Of a DNA stretch of 24,775 nucleotides, positions 8,192 through 14,253 are shown in pieces. Origin of the DNA: a virus. Numbering within the stretch: the stretch's first letter is position 1; each line of letters starts with the position of its first letter. Below the pieces are notes generated by a model that worked only from the letters and a program-made list of their open reading frames with translations, was not told the origin of the DNA and ran no database searches. The stretch is taken from the IMG/VR virus record IMGVR_UViG_3300042389_000601, positions 1 to 24,775 of that record. One strand, 5' to 3'. Both the position numbers and the translations under genes were made by a program.

Positions 8192-9298
8192 ATGATTCCA
8201 ATTTACAAACCATACTTACCGGAAGAATCACTAAAATATGCATACGATGCAATAAAAAGTGGATGGATTTCATCTTTAGGCAAGTATAAAAACATAGCAT
8301 CAAATAAATTATCAAAGACATTGGGAGTTAAGCACTCTTTACTTGTTTCCAATGGAACAGTCGCAACCCATCTTTTATTTAAAGGTATAAAGTTCTTATA
8401 TCCAAATGCAAAGAAAGTTATAGTTCCAAATAATGCTTATATTGCTGCATATAATGCCATATTATATGACGATTTGCATGAATTTGATATCTATCCAATA
8501 GATGCAAATATAAACACATGGAATGCCGATTACTCAAATCTTCCGTTTGAACCCGACGAAAATACAATTTTTTTGGTTGTTCATAATCTTGGTAATATAG
8601 TAAATGTTCCAAAATTAAAAGAAAAGTATCCAAAATCAATATTCATAGAAGATAATTGTGAAGGTATATTTGGTGAATACGAAAACAAAATGTCTGGATC
8701 TGAATCTTTTTGTTCTGCAATATCTTTCTTTGGTAACAAAAACATCACCACAGGAGAAGGTGGAGCAGTTTATACTAATAATACTGAATTATATCAATAT
8801 TTAAATAAAGTTCATGGACAAGGACAAACAGAAGAACGATTTATTCATGATGTATTAGGATATAACTACAGAATGACTAATATTCATGCTGCTATATTAT
8901 TAGGTCAATTGGATTATTATGAAGAAATTAAAAACAGAAAAACTAAAATCTTCAATACATATCAAACATTGTTGAGAAATATAGACGGAATTTCTTTACA
9001 AAGTGCGGAAAACAACACTAAGCATTCCATGTGGTTGTTTGGTCTTAGAATTGAAAATAATCTATCGTATGCAGTATCTAAAAAGTATTTTGACTCGGTT
9101 GGAATAGAAACAAGACCAATGTTTTATCCTATAGATGTACACAAGCATTTACGACATATTAAATCAAACAATAAAATAGCAACTACTCTAAATAACGAAT
9201 GTATAATTTTACCATCATATCCTGAATTAACTGATATGGAATTAGAATATATTTGTGACATGGTTATAAATTACAATTCTAATGTGGTAACAAAATGA
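8192..9298 (+). CDS. per: PLP-dependent sugar aminotransferase (DegT/DnrJ/EryC1/StrS), GDP-perosamine synthase type
   Basis: A 368-residue fold-type I aminotransferase acting on 4-keto sugar nucleotides. It shows IPIYKPYL..WISSLGKY at the N-terminus (2-32), SNGTVATH (53-60) for the PLP phosphate, IEDNCEGIFG (152-161, D154 pairing with the PLP ring nitrogen) and SFFGNKNITTGEGGAVYTNN with the Schiff-base lysine K183. The FFGNKxITTGEGG and xPxYKPYL..WISS combinations are the ones I associate with GDP-perosamine synthases, which transaminate exactly the GMD product made by the first gene here. Residue 186 onward is family-typical (RMTNIHAAILLGQL near 228-242). The aminotransferase class is near certain; the perosamine assignment is a reasoned guess. 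Its stop overlaps the epimerase start (ATGA). Confidence 0.8.
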   Translation: MIPIYKPYLPEESLKYAYDAIKSGWISSLGKYKNIASNKLSKTLGVKHSLLVSNGTVATHLLFKGIKFLYPNAKKVIVPNNAYIAAYNAILYDDLHEFDIYPIDANINTWNADYSNLPFEPDENTIFLVVHNLGNIVNVPKLKEKYPKSIFIEDNCEGIFGEYENKMSGSESFCSAISFFGNKNITTGEGGAVYTNNTELYQYLNKVHGQGQTEERFIHDVLGYNYRMTNIHAAILLGQLDYYEEIKNRKTKIFNTYQTLLRNIDGISLQSAENNTKHSMWLFGLRIENNLSYAVSKKYFDSVGIETRPMFYPIDVHKHLRHIKSNNKIATTLNNECIILPSYPELTDMELEYICDMVINYNSNVVTK

Positions 9299-10203
9299 AA
9301 ACAATAATAACAGGTGGTTGTGGATTTATTGGATCAAATCTTGTAGATGAATTAATTATACAGGGACATGATGTTACTGTTATGGATGATCTCTCATCCG
9401 ATGCACACGATCAATTCTATTTCAATCCACAAGCAAAATACTATCATTACGATATTACAAATGAACATCTTGTAAATGGTGTATTTGATCGTCATGAACC
9501 TGAGTACGTTTTTCATTTAGCAGCAGAGGCAAGAATACAAAATTGTATACTGAATCCCGGTAGAGCATTAGATATTAATACTTTTGGTACTCAAAATGTA
9601 TTGAATGCTGCCAAAATGGTTAAAGCAAAACGTGTAATTTTTTCAAGTACTTCTGCGATCTATGGATTGACAAATAAGGCAATTCAAAAAGAATCCGACA
9701 AACCAGATTGTTTAAATGCTTATTCATATTCTAAATTTTTTTCAGAAGGATTGTGCAAAATGTACTCCGATTTGTACAATCTGGATACTGCTTGTTTTAG
9801 ATATTTTAATGTGTATGGTCCAAGACAACCAAAACGCGGATCATATGCGCCTGTAATTGGTGTATTCTCTCGTCAAAAGAAAGCAAATCAATTAATGACG
9901 GTTGTTGGAGATGGTTTGCAAACCAGAGATTATATTCACGTATCCGATGTAGTTTCTGCTAATATTGCAGCAATGAATCACAATACAAATCTTTGTGGTA
10001 AGATAATGAATGTTGGAACTGGTACATCATATTCTGTTTTAGATCTTGCAAAAATGATGGGTGGAGAGTATACTCATGTTGCACCAAGAACTGGAGAAGC
10101 AAGACAAACTTGTGCCGATATTTTTGTAATTAAACAAACTCTTGGATGGCAACCAACCAAATGTCTTAAGGAATATATGGAGAATAAAGAATATGATACT
10201 TGA
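9295..10203 (+). CDS. NAD-dependent epimerase/dehydratase (extended SDR, UDP-hexose 4-epimerase-like)
   Basis: A 302-residue extended short-chain dehydrogenase. The NAD-binding TGGCGFIGSNLVDEL (6-20), the DD acid pair (31-32), FHLAAEAR (73-80), the SSTSAIYG catalytic serine/threonine region (117-124), the Y143xxxK147 catalytic pair and RYFNVYGPRQ are all present. GDGLQTRDYIHVSDV points to the GalE/WbpP group that epimerises C4 of UDP-Glc(NAc)/Gal(NAc) rather than to GDP-sugar reductases. It would supply a second activated sugar for the glycosyltransferases upstream. The last 11 bases overlap the gp33-like gene, tying the glycan block to the core genes. Substrate uncertain. Confidence 0.85.
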   Translation: MKTIITGGCGFIGSNLVDELIIQGHDVTVMDDLSSDAHDQFYFNPQAKYYHYDITNEHLVNGVFDRHEPEYVFHLAAEARIQNCILNPGRALDINTFGTQNVLNAAKMVKAKRVIFSSTSAIYGLTNKAIQKESDKPDCLNAYSYSKFFSEGLCKMYSDLYNLDTACFRYFNVYGPRQPKRGSYAPVIGVFSRQKKANQLMTVVGDGLQTRDYIHVSDVVSANIAAMNHNTNLCGKIMNVGTGTSYSVLDLAKMMGGEYTHVAPRTGEARQTCADIFVIKQTLGWQPTKCLKEYMENKEYDT

Positions 10204-10414
10204 ATCTGGTGAATTAAATATTCAAAATGAAATTGAAAAGATAATTAAAAAGAAGAATTGTTCTTATATGGATGCGGTTCTACAAATTTGTGAATTACAC
10301 AATATAGATCCTTCATATATTGCCAAGCATTTGTCAAAGCCTGTTGTTGAAAAGATTAAAGCCGAAGCACAGTCATTGAACTTCCTGCCTAAATCTTCTC
10401 GACTTCCTATTTGA
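10193..10414 (+). CDS. 33: gp33-like late transcription coactivator
   Basis: A 73-residue protein. In T4, gp33 binds the RNA polymerase beta flap and links it to the gp45 sliding clamp so that late promoters fire with gp55. The body, CSYMDAVLQICELHNIDPSYIAKHLSKPVVEKIKAEAQSLNFL, follows the T4 gp33 core closely (SY-L-EA, ..IP.., FA-K, IIEKI-SEA). The ATG at 10193 is chosen over an upstream in-frame ATG at 10142, which lies deep in the epimerase gene. The T4 C-terminal clamp-binding tail (acidic/hydrophobic ..LDFLL) is not visible; the protein ends SSRLPI. As in T4 it lies near gene 32, but without gene 59 between. Its stop overlaps the -35 element of the gp32 promoter. Confidence 0.8.
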   Translation: MILESGELNIQNEIEKIIKKKNCSYMDAVLQICELHNIDPSYIAKHLSKPVVEKIKAEAQSLNFLPKSSRLPI

Positions 10415-10439
10415 CTTACCTACATAATACGGTTATAAT
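10411..10439 (+). promoter_or_regulatory. Near-consensus sigma70 promoter for gp32
   Basis: TTGACT at 10411-10416 and TATAAT at 10434-10439 are separated by exactly 17 bases, an almost perfect host housekeeping-sigma promoter. The -35 box overlaps the TGA of the gp33-like gene. Transcription should start near 10446, giving a leader of about 43 bases before gp32. This is the clearest early-type promoter in the window. Confidence 0.85.
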
Positions 10440-10473
10440 ACTTCGTATATCTGTCACACTTTAATACTTCGTA
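10436..10473 (+). repeat. 12-base direct repeat in the gp32 promoter/leader
   Basis: TAATACTTCGTA occurs at 10436-10447 and again at 10462-10473, 26 bases apart. The first copy overlaps the -10 box and the predicted start site; the second lies in the leader just before the ribosome binding site. In such a short intergenic stretch an exact 12-base repeat is notable. It could be a paired protein-binding site or part of a translational operator. Confidence 0.75.
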
Positions 10474-10488
10474 CACGAAAGGATACAA
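10446..10488 (+). promoter_or_regulatory. gp32 leader with small hairpin next to the ribosome binding site
   Basis: The predicted leader ends GAAAGGATACAA before the ATG, with AAAGGA (10478-10483) as ribosome binding site. TTCG at 10468-10471 can pair with CGAA at 10476-10479 around TACA, closing a hairpin that touches the AAAGGA. TTCGT in the first repeat copy could pair with the same ACGAA on readthrough mRNA. T4 gp32 is known to repress its own translation through leader structure; an equivalent role here is inference. Confidence 0.45.
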
Positions 10489-11409
10489 ATGTCATTTAAA
10501 GATTTAAAGAAGAAGTCCACCGATCTCTCAAAGATCACCCAAGAGTTGGATAAGTTGAACAAGGGTGGTGCAGAGTCGTACAAGGACGACCGGTTCTGGA
10601 AGCCTGAACTGGATCAAGCATCAAATGGTTTTGCAGTAATTCGATTCCTACCGGTCGTTGACGGTGAGGATGTTCCTTGGGCGCGTGTGTTTAGTCACGG
10701 GTTCCAAGGCAAGGGTGGATGGTTCATTGAGAACTGCCCAACTACACTAGGTAAGAAGTGCCCAGTGTGTGAAGCAAACAACGAACTTTGGAACAGCGGG
10801 ATTGAAGACGACAAGACTGTTGCGCGTGATCGTAAGCGCAAGTTGAGTTATGTTGCCAATGTTTATGTTGTTTCCGATCCAAAGCACCCAGAGAACGAGG
10901 GTAAGGTGTTCCTCTTTAAGTTCGGTAAGAAGATCTTTGATAAGATCATGGAGAAGATCCAACCCGAATTCCCAGATGATTCTCCTGTCAATGTGTTTGA
11001 TTTCTGGCAAGGTGCAAACTTCAAGTTGAAGATTCGCAAGGTTGCTGGTTATATCAACTATGACAAGAGTGAATTTGAAGAGCCAACTCCGCTTCTTGGT
11101 GGTGATGATGCAAAGTTGGAAGCACTTTGGAAGAAGCAGTATGCTCTTAAGGAGTTCACTAATCCCGAGAACTTCAAGTCTTATGACGAACTAAAGTCTA
11201 AGATGGAATCAGTTCTTCGTGGTGGCAGTGAAGGTAAGGCAAAGACTGCGGAAGAGATGGAGCAGATTGAGGACGCGGAGCAGCGTTTTGGTTCTGCACC
11301 AAAGTTCAAGAATCCTCCAAAGATGCCAGAAAAGAAGTCTCCGGTCGAAGATGATGCGGAGGAAGAGGATGCGCTCTCTTACTTTGAGAAGTTGGCAAAG
11401 GAAGAGTGA
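10489..11409 (+). CDS. 32: gp32 single-stranded DNA-binding protein
   Basis: A 306-residue protein (T4 gp32 is 301) that coats single-stranded DNA during replication, recombination and repair. The basic KKKST at 7-11 corresponds to the LAST cooperativity motif. The OB-fold core starts GFAVIRFLP (47-55). The zinc ligands are H70, C83, C91 and C94, in FSHGF and NC..KKCPVC as in T4. ENEGKVFLFKFGKKIFDKI and the acidic C-terminal tail (DDAEEEDALSYFEKLAKEE) are typical. The codon use is unlike any neighbour: lysine is AAG almost without exception (one AAA near the start) and GC is visibly higher, suggesting selection for very high expression. It has its own promoter upstream and a terminator 28 bases downstream. 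Very secure. Confidence 0.97.
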   Translation: MSFKDLKKKSTDLSKITQELDKLNKGGAESYKDDRFWKPELDQASNGFAVIRFLPVVDGEDVPWARVFSHGFQGKGGWFIENCPTTLGKKCPVCEANNELWNSGIEDDKTVARDRKRKLSYVANVYVVSDPKHPENEGKVFLFKFGKKIFDKIMEKIQPEFPDDSPVNVFDFWQGANFKLKIRKVAGYINYDKSEFEEPTPLLGGDDAKLEALWKKQYALKEFTNPENFKSYDELKSKMESVLRGGSEGKAKTAEEMEQIEDAEQRFGSAPKFKNPPKMPEKKSPVEDDAEEEDALSYFEKLAKEE

Positions 11410-11437
11410 ACTAATTTTGTTTGAGTGTAATTTGGAG

Positions 11438-11464
11438 AAGACGGCTTAAACGCCGTCTTTTCTT
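11438..11464 (+). terminator. Intrinsic terminator after gp32
   Basis: AAGACGGC (11438-11445) pairs perfectly with GCCGTCTT (11452-11459) around the loop TTAAAC, followed by a T-rich run (TTCTTTT). It lies 28 bases after the gp32 stop and between convergent genes. On the minus strand the tract after the stem is CTCCAAATT, so it should work mainly for the plus strand, although it may slow polymerase coming from the tape-measure gene. Confidence 0.9.
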
Positions 11465-13354
11465 TTATACATGCACACCAAATCCAGAACTTCTAGCGAC
11501 ATCTCTGGTTAGTGCTGCTGCCATTCCGCTCTCATCTGGTGGTATTGCTGCACCATCTACTACTGTTCCACCGGATTGACCCATTGGCATCATCTTTGTG
11601 CCATTGTTGTAATAATTATTGTTTATAATTACTGGTTGTGTATTTGCTGCCGAAACTGGTGTTTGCATCAAATCATTATTCATATTTTGTTGAGTTTGAT
11701 ACCGTACTGCTTCTCCTGTTGTTGATTGTTGCGCGGGGGATAGAGAAGCAGTTGGTGTTGATTCAAACGCTGCTGTAGGTGCTATAGATGGTGTAGGTGC
11801 AACAGTTTCCTTCAATGATGGTGTTTCTACCTTTGCTGTTGGCGTTTGTCCTTCTGCTGTTGTTGGTTTTTCTACACCCTTCTTAAACCAATCACCTATT
11901 CCAGGCACAGAAGCCGCAAATTCATAAACTTCTTTTGGTCCTATTGCCTCTGCAATTAAATTACCAACGTATTCACCACCATACGTTCCAATAACTCCAC
12001 CGAGTATTGAACCCAAAGGTCCTCCAACCAAACCTACAGCGGAACCTATGGTAGTTCCGATAAGGGAACCCATTCTTTTACCTAATTCCGCACCAATTGC
12101 TTCCTTCTTTTGTTCTGGAGTTAAATTGGGATCTTGTTGTATTGCTGGTATGTTTAAGTATCCGATGATACCTTCAATTGCAGTACCAAGCAATGGTACT
12201 CTTTTTAGAGCAGGAAGTATTACGTTTTTACCAGGTCCTTTTAAGAATGCCATAGGATTTTTAATGGCTTTTGCTAATTCTAGACCACCTTGTCCAAGTT
12301 GCTTCACCATCCCCACCGCACCAGTGCCTATATTTTTTGCAGTTTGTAACATTCTACCAAAGAAGCCGGGCTTTGGTGCTGCTGCGGCGGCTTGTGCTGT
12401 TGTGGATGCGGGGGTTGAAAGTAGTTGAGCAGGACTTGTGGTTGGTGTTGACGGGGGTTGCATAACAAACCCTTGACCTGGAATGTTTTGTATTCCGGCT
12501 GCAACTGGGGCTACTGATTGTGCTATTGCTGGAGCAGCTGATCCAGCGGCACCAAGTGCAGTTCCAAAACCTAGAAGAGATAATGCTTTGCTTCCTGCTT
12601 TTGATGCCGTTCCTGTTATTGCTGCTTTTGTGCCAGTTGCTGCTTTTGTTGTGGTATCAATTGCTTTAGCGGCTGTTGTAATTGGGGCAGATGCGCCTCT
12701 TACCTTTGCAAGTGCTCCTAATTTTCCACCAGCAGCAACTCTGGCAACACGAGAAAGTGCTCCAGCCTTTCCTCCTCTTCTTAATGTAGAAGCAAGAATA
12801 GCAGCATCGGCGGCAGTGCTCAACAATCCACCACCAGAATCCTCACCAGAACCACCCGTTCCAATTTTCTTCAAGATCTTTTCCATAATAACTTTAATGT
12901 CGATTAAAGTTTTATTTTGATCCATCTGCAAAGAAACTTGTTCTTGTTGAGCCTCAGCGGTTTCTCTTAGTTGTTCTGTCGATTGTTGGGGTATTGGTGA
13001 ACGAGTTTGTGCCTTTAACGACGCACTTTCATTTTGTATACCAAGTATGGTTTTTACTTTTTGGATTAAATCGTTTACAGTCTTTTTTATGTTGTTTGCT
13101 AAGTTTATGTAAATATCAAATGCCTTTTTGACAAACTTGTAATCTAATCCCTGAGTTTGTTTTTGTACCGCAGCATCCATTTTTTCTGACAGAGTAGATG
13201 ACTCTGGACGGGCAATTCTTCTTCGTGATGGAGTCGTGTTTCTTTGAAAAGAAGAAACCATAGCAGTTCCAGTATTTGAGAACATTCGTCCAATACCAGA
13301 AACTGCTTTAGTGTTTTGTTTACCCTCGGATGTTATTGTTGGTAGTGCTAACAT
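11465..13354 (-). CDS. Tape-measure / tail hub protein candidate (gp29-like position), Ala/Gly-rich
   Basis: A 629-residue protein, probably the tail-length ruler that fills the tail tube; T4 gp29 is 590 residues. Evidence is mainly positional: it directly follows the gp26-like gene and the -1 frameshift extension, as tape-measure genes follow tail-assembly chaperones. It has a basic N-terminus, a helical region (60-165), a long Ala/Gly/Thr-rich stretch (175-290), a Pro/Thr linker (297-330), a glycine-zipper segment (about 421-465, IGxxxGxxxG spacing) that could insert in a membrane, a Pro/Thr-rich linker (490-560) and a NNNYYNNG patch near the end. No clear ribosome binding site precedes the ATG, which is 3 bases after the extension stop, suggesting translational coupling. 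At about 1.5 A per residue the ruler would give a tail of roughly 90-100 nm, T4-like. An alternative is another virion protein. Confidence 0.6.
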   Translation of the reverse strand: MLALPTITSEGKQNTKAVSGIGRMFSNTGTAMVSSFQRNTTPSRRRIARPESSTLSEKMDAAVQKQTQGLDYKFVKKAFDIYINLANNIKKTVNDLIQKVKTILGIQNESASLKAQTRSPIPQQSTEQLRETAEAQQEQVSLQMDQNKTLIDIKVIMEKILKKIGTGGSGEDSGGGLLSTAADAAILASTLRRGGKAGALSRVARVAAGGKLGALAKVRGASAPITTAAKAIDTTTKAATGTKAAITGTASKAGSKALSLLGFGTALGAAGSAAPAIAQSVAPVAAGIQNIPGQGFVMQPPSTPTTSPAQLLSTPASTTAQAAAAAPKPGFFGRMLQTAKNIGTGAVGMVKQLGQGGLELAKAIKNPMAFLKGPGKNVILPALKRVPLLGTAIEGIIGYLNIPAIQQDPNLTPEQKKEAIGAELGKRMGSLIGTTIGSAVGLVGGPLGSILGGVIGTYGGEYVGNLIAEAIGPKEVYEFAASVPGIGDWFKKGVEKPTTAEGQTPTAKVETPSLKETVAPTPSIAPTAAFESTPTASLSPAQQSTTGEAVRYQTQQNMNNDLMQTPVSAANTQPVIINNNYYNNGTKMMPMGQSGGTVVDGAAIPPDESGMAAALTRDVARSSGFGVHV

Positions 13355-13357
13355 TAG

Positions 13358-13546
13358 TTATTTTTTCTTTAATTGTTCTTTTCTTTTATTTATTTCCTCT
13401 ACATGTTTTATTAAAAGATTTAGATATATTTCTCGCTCCCACGGTATCATATTTTCCAATTCAGTTAGGCTGTACTTATGTTCTTGGATTAGTATAAAGT
13501 TTGTTTTATACATGTTTTCCAAAGACTCATTCGCCAGCCCTAGTCG
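13358..13546 (-). CDS. Frameshift extension of gp26-like protein (gp51-like tail-assembly chaperone part)
   Basis: A short open frame between the gp26 stop and the tape measure. Entered from gp26 by a -1 shift it adds 62 residues (RLGLANES...EQLKKK) to the first 232 residues of gp26, giving about 294 in total. It contains an internal ATG at 13513 that would allow a free 51-residue protein. The core reads YSLTELENMIPWEREIYLNLLIKHVEEINKRKE, a helical motif (ENM-P-xEREIYL) of the kind seen in small hub-assembly proteins next to gp26 in T4-like phages. There is no strong ribosome binding site before the internal ATG (only TTTGGAAAAC), which favours frameshifting or weak coupling. The stop is 3 bases before the tape-measure ATG. 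Confidence 0.7.
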   Translation of the reverse strand, partial: RLGLANESLENMYKTNFILIQEHKYSLTELENMIPWEREIYLNLLIKHVEEINKRKEQLKKK

Positions 13547-14241
13547 AAAAAATCAACAAATTTATCCAAAACAACCTTTACTTTCTTTTGTGAATACGGC
13601 GACATTTCTTCCGACTCATAGTATATTGAGGGCATTGTATCAAAAAATTTACTCATTTTTTCGTACATATCTTGCGTAAATTGTTCTACAAATTCTTGTA
13701 GTTCTTTTTTAGAATAGTCTGAAGCATTATATACAGAATCTTTATCGTAAATTTTATCAATGCAATTTACTATGATATTGAATCCATTTTCTACCAACGG
13801 TTTAGATGGATCTACTGATAGAATTGCTCGCATGTTTGGGTACTTCATTTCCACAAACAAAGAATCTGATAATTTTAATCTTTTTTCGTGTTTTGTTGAT
13901 CTTTTTACTATAACTTTATTTAAATCTACATTTACTTCAAATTTTTTATTTGTATCTGGATCAATAACATTCACTTTGATTACTTCACCTATTGATTTTT
14001 CTCTTAATTTTAGAAAAATATATTCAATATCAAATGATGGTAATTCTTCAATATCTACTTTATCGATCAAACAATTTGTTATAACTTGATCCATTGCTTG
14101 CAGAATCTGATCATTGTCTTTAGATTCTGCGGCAATTAGAAGAATTTTTTCTTCCTTTACTAAGAATGGTCTATATCTTACTTTTTGACCATTTGATGGT
14201 AATTTCATTTCAAAGGTTGCAACGTCAATTTTTGGTAACAT
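13540..14241 (-). CDS. 26: gp26-like baseplate hub assembly protein
   Basis: A 233-residue protein (T4 gp26 is 208). The N-terminus, FEMKLPSNGQKVRYRPFLVKEEKILLIAAESKD, carries the YRPF-VKEEK-LL-A-ES pattern of gp26-like proteins of T4-type phages; the rest is acidic and mixed alpha/beta with DIEYIFLKLREKSIGE in the middle. It acts in assembly of the central baseplate hub and, by its position before the tape measure, probably as a tail-assembly chaperone. The ribosome binding site AAGGAG lies 8 bases before the ATG. It ends at a T TTT TTC heptamer, so a minority of ribosomes may make a longer form. Followed by the short extension frame and the tape measure. Confidence 0.75.
   Translation of the reverse strand: MLPKIDVATFEMKLPSNGQKVRYRPFLVKEEKILLIAAESKDNDQILQAMDQVITNCLIDKVDIEELPSFDIEYIFLKLREKSIGEVIKVNVIDPDTNKKFEVNVDLNKVIVKRSTKHEKRLKLSDSLFVEMKYPNMRAILSVDPSKPLVENGFNIIVNCIDKIYDKDSVYNASDYSKKELQEFVEQFTQDMYEKMSKFFDTMPSIYYESEEMSPYSQKKVKVVLDKFVDFFD
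13546..13552 (-). other. Putative -1 ribosomal frameshift site T TTT TTC
   Basis: On the minus strand the last codons of gp26 read GAT TTT TTC GAC TAG, so the heptamer T TTT TTC has canonical X XXY YYZ phasing one codon before the stop. In the -1 frame a TGA (13555-13553) lies immediately upstream, so that frame becomes open exactly at the heptamer and continues to 13358. A weak GACT/AGTC stem (13545-13542 with 13528-13525) follows; no strong stimulatory structure is evident. Confidence 0.7.
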
Positions 14242-14253
14242 TATTTAATCTCC

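Noticed and set aside
10142-10192. Upstream in-frame ATG that would lengthen the gp33-like protein by 17 residues
   Set aside because: Lies wholly in the epimerase coding region, adds residues with no match to gp33, and the ATG at 10193 fits the family start.
1-10203. Possibility that the transferases glycosylate phage DNA as in T4
   Set aside because: No hydroxymethylase, base-hypermodification or alpha/beta-glucosyltransferase signature is visible, and the accompanying genes are deoxyamino-sugar enzymes more typical of surface glycans.
10446-10488. Riboswitch in the gp32 leader
   Set aside because: The leader is only about 43 bases with a 4-base-pair hairpin, too small for any known riboswitch class.
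12048-12920. Open plus-strand frames of 126 and 145 codons opposite the tape-measure gene
   Set aside because: Ala/Pro/Val-rich translations that mirror the low-complexity minus-strand gene; no ribosome binding sites and no recognisable motifs.
13387-13394. AATAAATA on the minus strand 33 bases before the tape-measure ATG as a late promoter
   Set aside because: Falls in a Lys/Asn/Ile-coding, AT-rich stretch (EEINKRK) where such octamers arise by chance; translation coupling explains expression.
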